From contig JBEKOB010000020.1 of assembly GCA_049522195.1 (NCBI GenBank), positions 1-58,105 of the forward strand: a stretch of DNA of 58,105 nt, read 5' to 3'. The notes beneath the pieces were generated by a model that saw only the letters and a program-made list of their open reading frames with translations, did not search any database and had not been told where the DNA came from. A program made the translations under genes and the position numbers. This document shows, piece after piece, positions 50,791 through 58,105 of the stretch. The stretch's first letter is position 1; every line of letters starts with the position of its first letter. The DNA is from UBA9647 sp049522195 (GTDB lineage: Bacteria > Bacteroidota > Ignavibacteria > UBA10030).

Positions 50791-51696
50791 ATGAACTCGC
50801 GTCGCGTGGTTGAATTGCTTGGGATGTTCTTGCTGTGTGCCGGGATCGCTGCAGCGCAGGAACTCAACTGTGAAGTGTCAGTCAATACTGACAACATCAC
50901 CTCCGGTCAGCGTGACTATCTTCGTCCGTTTGAAGCGGATGTCAAGAAGTACCTCAATAACAATCGCTATACAGATGAAGATCTCGGAGGGGAGAAAATC
51001 GACTGCTCGATGACGATATTCTTTCTGAGCGGGGCGAACGACAAGTACACAGCCCAGGTGGTCGTCGTCAGTCAGCGCCCGATCTACACGGGCAATGATA
51101 AGTCAGGAAAGAATACCCAGGTTATCAGGATACTCGACGACCGGTGGGATTTCCCCTACGTCCCGAACCAGCCGATGAGCAAAGATGACTACCGATTCGA
51201 CCCGCTGGCTTCGTTCCTGGATTTCTACGCGTACCTCATTATCGGCCTTGACCTCGAGACGTACACTTCCCTCTCGGGCGCGCGTTATTTCCAGAAGGCC
51301 CTGAATATCTGCAACCTGGCGACCGCTTCGTCGTTCGCGAATGGATGGCAGTCGGCGGCGGGCTCCTACAGTCGATTTGGATTCATTGATGAGCTGGAGA
51401 ACATGAAATACCAGCCGTTCCGGGAGGCGTTTAATTCGTATCACTTCGATGGTCTCGACCTCCTTGCAACGCAACCACAGGCGGGGCAGGCCGCCATGAT
51501 CAAGGCGATCGAAACAATAGCAGATCTCCGGAAGAAACAGAACCCCCGGAGCATTCTGGTGAAGTCTTTTTTCGACTCCAAATACCTGGAAATTGCAGAT
51601 GACTTCTTGTCATGGCTTGACCGGTCAGTGTATGACCGGCTCTCCGCCGCAGATCCTCCGCATCAGGGGACATACGACACGTACAGGCAGCGTTAA
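50791..51696 (+). CDS. DUF4835 family exported protein
   Basis: A 301-aa protein of the DUF4835 family, which is characteristic of Bacteroidota and relatives and of unknown molecular function. The signal peptide (VVELLGMFLLCAGIAAAQ) leads to 'ELNCEVSVNTDNI', and later 'CSMTIFFLSGANDKYTAQVV', 'VQSQRPIY'-like and 'DPLASFLDFYAYLIIGLDLE' segments are typical. The ATG at 50791 has GGGGAA upstream; the frame is open to 50596 but that part overlaps the divergent PorV-like gene. It is convergent with the HEAT/cyclophilin gene, 17 bases apart. Confidence 0.82.
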   Translation: MNSRRVVELLGMFLLCAGIAAAQELNCEVSVNTDNITSGQRDYLRPFEADVKKYLNNNRYTDEDLGGEKIDCSMTIFFLSGANDKYTAQVVVVSQRPIYTGNDKSGKNTQVIRILDDRWDFPYVPNQPMSKDDYRFDPLASFLDFYAYLIIGLDLETYTSLSGARYFQKALNICNLATASSFANGWQSAAGSYSRFGFIDELENMKYQPFREAFNSYHFDGLDLLATQPQAGQAAMIKAIETIADLRKKQNPRSILVKSFFDSKYLEIADDFLSWLDRSVYDRLSAADPPHQGTYDTYRQR

Positions 51697-51713
51697 GCCC
51701 GCGTCGCTCCGAC

Positions 51714-53822
51714 TTACTCGATCGTGATTCGTTCGATTGTATCGCCTATCTGGATACGATCGACAACATCCTGACCTGTCATTACCAGCGCGAAGACGGT
51801 GTAGCGCCCGTCAAGGTGCGGAGCTGGTTGGTGGGTGATGAAGAATTGGCAGCCTTCGGTGTCTTTTCCCGCACTCGCAATTCCCGCAGCACCCCTCGCA
51901 AACGGAGCAAACGAAAATTCCGATCGAATCGCAAACCCTGGTCCTCCCCACCCATCGCCGCGCGGATCGCCCCCCTGGATGACGAAGTTGGGCACCACCC
52001 TGTGAAAAGACAATCCATTGTAGAAGTTCTTCCGTACCAGCTTCACGAAAGTCAAGACGGTGAACGGTGCATCGTCCTTCAGAAGCTGGAGCGTGACAGT
52101 CCCCTTGTTCGTCTTTATGACGGCTTTCGCAGTCGGGCTCAGTGACTCAAGTGCCGACCAGTCATAATCAAAATGAACCGCCTTGGTTGACTGGGGGATT
52201 TTGCTGCTATAGTCGGTTCCCGTAATTTGTCGGAGGGCAACCGCTGCTGTCGTTGCTACCGTCTTATCGGGGTCATTCAACGCTTTTTCAAGCATGGCGA
52301 CAAATCTTGGATCTTTAATGCTCCCCATGGCGCCTGCAGCGGCTTGCATCGCTTCCACGTCATCAGGTGATGCAAGGAGTGCATAGGCATCCCTGAGAGC
52401 GAGGATGAGCGAATCCGCCAGATTGGCTTCACGGAACATTCCGAAATACGCAGTGTCTGCCAGCGCATTCGACACAAGCTGCGTGATCGCCATGTCCTTC
52501 CTCTTCAAGGCATTCAGGGTCTTGCGGTATAGGATCGACCTGGCATCACCCCATTCCTGGTTATTCGAGCGCATCTTGTCAAGCGTGGACGTGGTCAGGA
52601 ACCTGCGGATGAAATCCCACGCAGCCATAGCGACCCTGACATTGGCATCGTCAAGAGCGAAGAGCGTAATCGACAAGCTTCGACCCGATGGGATGTAGCT
52701 CAAAGCTTCGATGACCTTTGTCTTTTCTCGAATCGTAAGATCTTTTTCACCCATGAAGTTTTTATGGGAGAATTCGTCAGGGAAGAGTTTCGCCAGGGCA
52801 ACGATGGCTTCTCCACGAACAAGTTCCGCTGAAGGATTCTTTGTGGTCGCCAATCTGAGAATTTCCTGTCTCAGGCTTGCGGTATCAGCAGAGGCGTCGA
52901 CTGTTTGTTTTGAGAGTCCCGAGAATGCCTGCAACGTCGCGATCTTGACGTGATCGTTCGGCGAGGCGAGATATTCCATCAAATCATTCATTTTCTCGGG
53001 AGCAAAAGCGGCAAACGCCGCAATGGCCCGGACAAGCTGTACCTCCACTTCCCAATTGGGGTTTGCCCGATCGTCGGCCTGCATTGACTGGAGCAGTTCC
53101 ACCGCGTAGGATGACCGTGAGCGCCCAAGGAGCGTAACAAGATTGATGCGAACATCAAGGTTCGGATCCTTCGCTACCACTGCCAGCAACGAATCACGTT
53201 TTGCGATTTCGATGTCGATCAGGCCGTGCGGTGCGGACCGCCATAATGCAAACAATGCCTTCCAACGGACTTCAGGGCTGGAGTTTGACAGCTTTTCGAA
53301 ACAGAACCAGATCGACTGTTCATTCTTGAATCCGCGCAGGGCGAACCGGGCCACAGACAACGCCTGGCCAGCGCTCACACATGCATTCTCTCCCACACTC
53401 TTGTATTCTGTAACCGCGTCCAAGGCACTTTCATTACCGATCTTCCCCAACGCCTCAAGGATACGGCACTGGACGGTTGAATCAGATTCCACGCTGAGGC
53501 GGTTCAAGAGCGAATCCTGGAAGCGGGTCGGACCTGTCTGTCCCAGTGCGAATGCCGCTGCAGCTCTCACACGCGACTCCGGGTCGTTCAACAGCAATGC
53601 CATCGAGGCTGACGTCGAAGTATCCTGGATGTTCGCCATGGCAATCAGCGCCCTGACGCGAAGATGCGGATCTGGATTCGCCAGATATGTGACCAGCTTT
53701 CCACCCCCCAACGAGCGTTGATCCTGCAGTGTTAGGATCTCCCGTTCGGGATCGGACAACTTCTGTCCGAGGAGCAGAGCCGGAATTGCGACCATCACAA
53801 ACAAGATTCGAATGGATCTCAT
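51714..53822 (-). CDS. HEAT-repeat protein fused to a cyclophilin-type peptidyl-prolyl isomerase
   Basis: A 702-aa exported protein. The signal peptide (MRSIRILFVMVAIPALLLGQ) is followed by about 500 residues of HEAT-like helical repeats ('LRVRALIAMANIQDT', 'SRVRAAAAFALGQTG', 'VQCRILEALGKIGNESALDA', 'VRWKALFALWRSAP', 'VATTAAVALRQITG'). The last 150 residues are a cyclophilin: 'FHRVVPNFVIQGGDPRGDGW', 'EGCQFFITHQPAPHLDGRYT' and 'VFALVMTGQDVVDRI', with the catalytic Arg, Phe, Gln and His positions kept. It likely folds outer-membrane or periplasmic clients held by the repeat scaffold. The ATG at 53822 has AAGGAA 9 bases upstream. Confidence 0.88.
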   Translation of the reverse strand: MRSIRILFVMVAIPALLLGQKLSDPEREILTLQDQRSLGGGKLVTYLANPDPHLRVRALIAMANIQDTSTSASMALLLNDPESRVRAAAAFALGQTGPTRFQDSLLNRLSVESDSTVQCRILEALGKIGNESALDAVTEYKSVGENACVSAGQALSVARFALRGFKNEQSIWFCFEKLSNSSPEVRWKALFALWRSAPHGLIDIEIAKRDSLLAVVAKDPNLDVRINLVTLLGRSRSSYAVELLQSMQADDRANPNWEVEVQLVRAIAAFAAFAPEKMNDLMEYLASPNDHVKIATLQAFSGLSKQTVDASADTASLRQEILRLATTKNPSAELVRGEAIVALAKLFPDEFSHKNFMGEKDLTIREKTKVIEALSYIPSGRSLSITLFALDDANVRVAMAAWDFIRRFLTTSTLDKMRSNNQEWGDARSILYRKTLNALKRKDMAITQLVSNALADTAYFGMFREANLADSLILALRDAYALLASPDDVEAMQAAAGAMGSIKDPRFVAMLEKALNDPDKTVATTAAVALRQITGTDYSSKIPQSTKAVHFDYDWSALESLSPTAKAVIKTNKGTVTLQLLKDDAPFTVLTFVKLVRKNFYNGLSFHRVVPNFVIQGGDPRGDGWGGPGFAIRSEFSFAPFARGAAGIASAGKDTEGCQFFITHQPAPHLDGRYTVFALVMTGQDVVDRIQIGDTIERITIE

Positions 53823-53931
53823 TACTGGTATTCCTTCGTAAGTACGTCGCTTCAGCAGGGTCATAATAGAATGATTTGATGAATGGAATGGAGTGTGCGT
53901 TCGTTTACCAATCTAAAGTGTCGGTAACTCG

Positions 53932-55335
53932 CTAAAAGTATGGCCGCATGCGAAACTCGACGCCGACACTTTTCTCCACAAACTCCCGGGCGGCATCGAC
54001 ATCAACCTCGTCGATCCCCACAACCGTCATCACGACTTCAGGAAGATACTTCTTGCATTCCTTCGCGAACTCGACCATCGCCTTGTGATATCGCTCCCCA
54101 TCGATGCCCATGATCCTGCCATACTGTTGCGGGTCGATCGAGTTGAGGCTGATGGACACGCTGTCAACAACTCCCACCAACTCCGGCACAATGTTGCGAT
54201 GGTTGATGACATTTCCATGCCCGTCCGTGTTGAGCCTGACCCGTCCCCCCTTCTCTTTCACCCACCGGGCAACCTCTTTGATCACATCAAGACGAATCGT
54301 AGGTTCACCATAACCACAAAAGACGATTTCCTCATACGCCCTTGGATCGCCGATCGCTTTGATGACCTCTTCGGATGATGGCTCGGTCTCTATCTTTAAG
54401 TTATGCCCCTTCACGATCGCTTCCCCCTTCCTGTCACAAAACACGCAATCGGCATTGCATCGGATCGTGATGTTGAGGTAGAGCGAATTGCGAAGCTTGT
54501 AGACAATCTGCGGCAGATCGGCCGGGCCAATCTTGAAGAGTCTCTTCGTATTGAATCGCGCAGCCCGCGCTACATCTTCCTCCGAGACACCAAAAACCTC
54601 AGCGATTTTGCGGGCAATCAGAACAACATTTGCCGGCTCATTCCGTTTGCCACGTAACGGGACCGGTGACATGTAGGGGGAATCTGTCTCCAGGAGGATA
54701 TGGTCGAACCCAATCCTCTTCAGCGTCTCGATCGACGGAGAATTCTTGAAGGTCACGATCCCCGGGTATGAAACAAGAAAACCGAGATCCAGCAGTCTCC
54801 ACACATCGTCTGCTCCTCCCGGGAAACAGTGAAAGACCCCTCTCAAGGCCGGATACCGGGTGTGAACAATCTGCTGATCAGCTCTCCAAGCCGAGTATTT
54901 CCCAACAGCCTCTTTCACCGTTGCATATGCATCATCGAGCGATTCCCTTGTGTGGACGACGATGGGGAGATCGCGGCGGACTGCGATCTCGATCTGACGT
55001 CTGAACACTTCGCCCTGGACATCCCGAGGAGAAAAATCGTAGTGGTAGTCGAGCCCTATTTCACCTATTGCCACAACTCTGGCGTTTGCGCTCAATTGCT
55101 CGATACGTTCCAGCATTGCCGGTGTTGCTCTCGAGGCCTCGTGCGGGTGAATTCCGACAGTTGCATACACATCATTGTACTTTTCCGCGAGGGCAACCGC
55201 TTCCTCACTCGTTTCCATTGTCGTGCCCGGCACAATAATAGCTTCGACACCTGCAGCTCGTGCTCGAGCCAGGACATCATCGATATCTGATTTGTAGTCT
55301 TTGAAGAAAATATGCGCGTGTGAATCAATATACAT
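53932..55335 (-). CDS. TatD-family hydrolase fused to a radical SAM domain
   Basis: A 467-aa fusion. Residues 1-265 are a TatD metal-dependent nuclease: the metal ligands are in 'YIDSHAHIFF', 'ATVGIHPHE', 'IGEIGLDYHYD', 'VVHTRES', 'GVFHCFPGG' and 'LLETDSPYMSP'. From about 285 a radical SAM domain follows with C-x3-C-x2-C in 'NITIRCNADCVFCDRKGE' and the glycine-rich 'FCGYGEPTIRLDV'. TatD-associated radical SAM proteins are known, but their reaction is not. Fusion implies a common substrate or pathway. The metal site looks complete in TatD and the cluster site complete in the radical SAM part. Confidence 0.9.
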   Translation of the reverse strand: MYIDSHAHIFFKDYKSDIDDVLARARAAGVEAIIVPGTTMETSEEAVALAEKYNDVYATVGIHPHEASRATPAMLERIEQLSANARVVAIGEIGLDYHYDFSPRDVQGEVFRRQIEIAVRRDLPIVVHTRESLDDAYATVKEAVGKYSAWRADQQIVHTRYPALRGVFHCFPGGADDVWRLLDLGFLVSYPGIVTFKNSPSIETLKRIGFDHILLETDSPYMSPVPLRGKRNEPANVVLIARKIAEVFGVSEEDVARAARFNTKRLFKIGPADLPQIVYKLRNSLYLNITIRCNADCVFCDRKGEAIVKGHNLKIETEPSSEEVIKAIGDPRAYEEIVFCGYGEPTIRLDVIKEVARWVKEKGGRVRLNTDGHGNVINHRNIVPELVGVVDSVSISLNSIDPQQYGRIMGIDGERYHKAMVEFAKECKKYLPEVVMTVVGIDEVDVDAAREFVEKSVGVEFRMRPYF

Positions 55336-55383
55336 AGACAGTTCGGGTCACGATTTCGGTTCCCAGCAAACAGAACGGGGTCT

Positions 55384-55412
55384 AAAATACTGACAACTTC
55401 AGTCTCTTGCAA
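55384..55412 (-). promoter_or_regulatory. Promoter candidate for the TatD/radical SAM gene
   Basis: On the minus strand TTGCAA (55412-55407), a 17-base spacer and TATTTT (55389-55384), 48 bases before the start codon. Confidence 0.5.
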
Positions 55413-55451
55413 GGAAGGATTGACGAGCGGTACAGAAAAGGAACGAAGTTG

Positions 55452-57686
55452 TTAGAACATTCCCTCGATTGTGAGGTAATAGGTACGAACCGGGCCGAGG
55501 TTTCCCAGAAGCTCGACGTAGGAGTAGTTCAGAAGATTATTGATGTTGAGGCCGACCCGGGCTGGAAGTCCCAGGCCGATCAGATCGTACGATGCGCGAA
55601 CGTCCACGATCTTGATTGCGACACGCTGATCACCATTCACGATCGGTGCAAGGCGTACCAGGTTGTCGTCTATCCGCTCGATACGGGAGAGGTACCGCGC
55701 GTCGGCCGATGCTCTTATATGGTTCCACGTGAACATTCCGCTCCCATAGAGAAGATGGCGCGGACGAAATTTTAGTATTGTGTGATCAGCAAGATCGAGC
55801 GGCCAGGTATACGTGTACCCAATATCGGTTGAGAAGAACCTCTTCCACCACTCAACACGGAGAACTGTCTCCAACCCCTGAATCCGAGCCTTCGTCACAT
55901 TTTCAAACTGGATCACCGGTCCCTCTACCTCGATCGGCGACGATGGGTACGGATGATATTGCTTGATCTCCACGATTGGTTCGATCAGGTTCCGGAAGTC
56001 ATTGTTGTAGAGGGCAAGATCGATCGACACCCGCTGTCCGAACGAACGGTTGATTCCCACCTCGTAGGAGATGCTCGTTTCCGGCTTCAGGTCGGCATTG
56101 GGCAGCACTGCCACTGCCGAGACATTCGTGTTGCTTTCGATATAGAGCTCGCCAATCGCAGGGTATCTGAACCCCGAGCCGAACGAAGCCCGCACGCTTG
56201 TCTCGCTGTCGGGCATGTAGACGACTCCGAGCTTGGGGTTGAGCTGAGCAGTCGACGCGAGAACAGAAACCTTCTGCCAGTCAAAACGAACGCCTGCCGT
56301 AAGCTTGACCTCGGTGCTGAGTGAAGCTTCGTCCTGAGCATACGCCGCCGCCCCAACCCCCGGATGCGACCCAAAGAGATTGGCCTCCACTTTGTCATAG
56401 TTGCCGGCAACACCGAACGTCAAAACGTTTGAGCTGTTCAGATCATATGTCGCCTGGACGTCAAAGCTGAACAGATGCGACGCGGAGACGTTGTTCACCC
56501 GTCCCGAGCTGTCATCGCGCCAGAAATTTCCAAAGTAGATTGCCTTGGCTGTAAAGAACAATTTGTCGGAGATAAATTCTTTGTACGCCAGACTGATGTT
56601 GCCCCGGTGTGAGTTTACCACACCATTGAGCTGACTTTCCGGAGGGCGCGTCGCCTCGGCAAGGCTCTTCCACCAGAAGTAGTTGCCGTGAGATCGGTCT
56701 ATATAGTTACTTGAAATCGTCAGGCTCTGTGTGCTCGAGAGATCGTACTTCACCTTCGCAAAAAGGCTCCATCGATGATACGTGTCGTTTTCCCTGTAGC
56801 TTTCATCGACGGTGCGACCCGCGCTTACGAGATAGCTCAAGGCACCTGACTTCCCCGCATAACTCATCACGAGCCCACTGTTAAACCTCGGCTTGGGGGA
56901 CCAATCCCACTCCGAGTACCGTGGCTTGTCATAGAGCCCGGAGAATGCACGGAATCGGAGCTCCGGCGTGGACGGACTCTCTTTCGTAATCACGTTGATG
57001 ACGCCCCCAAGGGCACTCGAGCCATACAATGCCGAGCCCGCTCCTTTGACGACTTCCAACCGATCCACCTCGAACATTGGAATCGATTCCCAGTTGATTT
57101 CTCCGGTATCGCCCGTGATGTACGGCAGTCCATCCAGAAGGACCAACACCCGGCTCCCAACTCCCCTGCTGTACCCGCTCGACCCCCGAATATTGACCTG
57201 GTCTGAGAGTACGTTCACTCCAGGGACATAGCGGAGTGCGTCGTCAAGAGTGACGTTGTTCCGGTCTGCGATCATCCGCGCTGTGACGGTTGCAACACTC
57301 ACTGGCACTTCCTGCAGACTCTGTTCGCGCTTGTTCGCTGTGATGATGACAGGATCTGATTGAAGGGGCACAGGACGCATGGAGATTTCAATGGATCCCA
57401 CCTGACCACGGACAACACGTACTCCCTCGACCGTCGTCCGTTGATATCCAAGCATGGAGACGACGAGGGAATATGTGCCGGCAGGTATTCTCGTAATCCG
57501 GAACCTGCCGCCACTATCGCTCGCGGCCCCGATAAACGAAGAGCGGAGTGTGACATTTGCGCCAACAACCGGTTGACTCGTCTCGGAATCTTTGACGGTC
57601 CCTTCGAGGGTCCCGTAGATTGTCTGACCAAGCGTCGCCGTTGACCAGGCCAGAATAAGGACAATATGGATTGACAGTTTTCTCAA
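55452..57686 (-). CDS. TonB-dependent outer-membrane receptor
   Basis: A 744-aa outer-membrane receptor. After the signal peptide comes a carboxypeptidase-regulatory-like beta-sandwich (about 22-110, 'GTVKDSETSQPVVGANVTLR'). The plug domain follows ('QEVPVSVATVTARMI', 'NIRGSSGYSRGVGSRVLVLL', 'VVKGAGSALYGSSALGGVIN'), then a 22-strand barrel ending in aromatic F. The plug resembles siderophore/vitamin B12-type receptors, but the ligand is unknown. The apparent start is a TTG at 57686 overlapping the upstream gene's stop and lacking a ribosome site; the signal peptide begins right there. It probably forms a unit with the upstream surface protein gene. Confidence 0.9.
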   Translation of the reverse strand: MRKLSIHIVLILAWSTATLGQTIYGTLEGTVKDSETSQPVVGANVTLRSSFIGAASDSGGRFRITRIPAGTYSLVVSMLGYQRTTVEGVRVVRGQVGSIEISMRPVPLQSDPVIITANKREQSLQEVPVSVATVTARMIADRNNVTLDDALRYVPGVNVLSDQVNIRGSSGYSRGVGSRVLVLLDGLPYITGDTGEINWESIPMFEVDRLEVVKGAGSALYGSSALGGVINVITKESPSTPELRFRAFSGLYDKPRYSEWDWSPKPRFNSGLVMSYAGKSGALSYLVSAGRTVDESYRENDTYHRWSLFAKVKYDLSSTQSLTISSNYIDRSHGNYFWWKSLAEATRPPESQLNGVVNSHRGNISLAYKEFISDKLFFTAKAIYFGNFWRDDSSGRVNNVSASHLFSFDVQATYDLNSSNVLTFGVAGNYDKVEANLFGSHPGVGAAAYAQDEASLSTEVKLTAGVRFDWQKVSVLASTAQLNPKLGVVYMPDSETSVRASFGSGFRYPAIGELYIESNTNVSAVAVLPNADLKPETSISYEVGINRSFGQRVSIDLALYNNDFRNLIEPIVEIKQYHPYPSSPIEVEGPVIQFENVTKARIQGLETVLRVEWWKRFFSTDIGYTYTWPLDLADHTILKFRPRHLLYGSGMFTWNHIRASADARYLSRIERIDDNLVRLAPIVNGDQRVAIKIVDVRASYDLIGLGLPARVGLNINNLLNYSYVELLGNLGPVRTYYLTIEGMF

Positions 57687-58105
57687 AACGGCGATGGAGG
57701 TGGCTTTCGGAAATTGACCCGGATATTTACTCCGGATACGAAATTGAAGTCACTGACAATGATCGGGATCGGAAGCGGCGGCGAATCATTCGTACCGTAG
57801 AGACCAACAACCCTGAGGCTGCTCGCGTTGATATCGTTTGCGGAGTGCTGAAGTACCCCAACGTACTTATATGTCCCCGGGGGCACATTAAATGCGAACG
57901 AGACAGAATCGACAAACAAGGGAAGGTTTTTGTCTGTCGCAGGGTACAAATAGATTGCTGGAGGATTTGAGAAGAGGCCGGTGAAAATCTTCGCCGAGTC
58001 CAGAGGATACAGCTGAGACGCGAACAGCCAGAGGTTCACAAGACTGTCCGATGCCGGCCAGGTCCCCTTCTCAAAATAGATCGTGCCGCCAAAGCCTGGT
58101 TGAAC
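57683..58105 (-). CDS. 3' part of a probable exported surface protein upstream of the TonB receptor
   Basis: The frame is open to the window edge, so at least the last 140 codons of a longer gene are seen. The visible part starts in the middle (GFGGTIYFEKGTWPASDSLV) and is beta-rich, with 'VPPGTYKYVGVLQHSAND' and a closing proline-rich 'VNFRKPPPSPF'. A repeated layout of the type 'G-T-I-x-F...W-P-x-S-D-S-L' is familiar from Bacteroidota/Ignavibacteria lipoproteins paired with TonB receptors. The receptor start codon overlaps its stop, so they are co-transcribed. I cannot assign a function. Confidence 0.6.
   Translation of the reverse strand, partial: VQPGFGGTIYFEKGTWPASDSLVNLWLFASQLYPLDSAKIFTGLFSNPPAIYLYPATDKNLPLFVDSVSFAFNVPPGTYKYVGVLQHSANDINASSLRVVGLYGTNDSPPLPIPIIVSDFNFVSGVNIRVNFRKPPPSPF

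Overview
The window looks like a chromosomal segment of a Gram-negative bacterium of the Bacteroidota/Chlorobiota group, with Ignavibacteria-like relatives as my best guess. The evidence is a DUF4835 protein, a PorV-like outer-membrane barrel, a TonB receptor with an N-terminal carboxypeptidase-regulatory-like domain, weak or absent Shine-Dalgarno sequences at many genes, and promoters of the form TTG(-35)...TANNTT(-10). No tRNA, rRNA, CRISPR array or insertion sequence is visible. The lineage call is an inference.

Region 1 (1-22000, all minus strand) is a contractile injection system of the extracellular type (eCIS; Afp/PVC/MAC-like). Transcription runs right to left: a sigma-54-type activator (21993-20641), a small winged-helix-like protein, an 84-aa protein, sheath, tube, a gp26-like protein with zinc-type cysteines, a disordered 414-aa protein, the DUF4255/Pvc16-like cap, an AAA+ ATPase, a DUF4157 candidate effector with two HExxH motifs, an unknown 132-aa protein, a CIS-tube-like protein, a LysM-like protein, hub (gpD/gp27-like), spike (gpV/gp5-like), a 129-aa protein, gp25, baseplate J, a tail protein I carrying an inserted beta-propeller, a 173-aa protein and a fibre-like protein. 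There are no capsid, portal, terminase or integrase genes, so it is not a prophage. Unusual points are the split hub, spike and LysM parts, the propeller inside the baseplate wedge, the effector architecture, the absence of a recognisable tape measure or PAAR protein, and an 8-bp degenerate tandem repeat in the largest gap of the structural-gene run.

Region 2 (21994-26165) starts with an 870-bp stretch without genes, then gatE and gatD on the plus strand. This pair forms the Glu-tRNA(Gln) amidotransferase normally regarded as archaeal. Region 3 (26280-32625, plus) is a pyruvate (2-oxoacid) dehydrogenase E1alpha-E1beta-E2 operon closed by a terminator, then a complete ECF transporter operon (S, T, A, A').

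Region 4 (32693-48000, mostly minus) carries a LysM lytic transglycosylase lipoprotein, an acyl-CoA carboxylase carboxyltransferase, an ECF sigma / anti-sigma / Spy-like / membrane-fusion / RND efflux operon, mnmA, a redoxin-TlpA pair and an S9 peptidase. Region 5 (47859-58105) holds envelope genes: a helix-hairpin-helix barrel protein, a PorV-like barrel, DUF4835 on the plus strand, a HEAT-repeat/cyclophilin fusion, a TatD/radical-SAM fusion, a TonB receptor and the 3' part of a probable surface protein. Several of these transcription units have promoters with the same -35/-10 pattern and 16-17 bp spacing.
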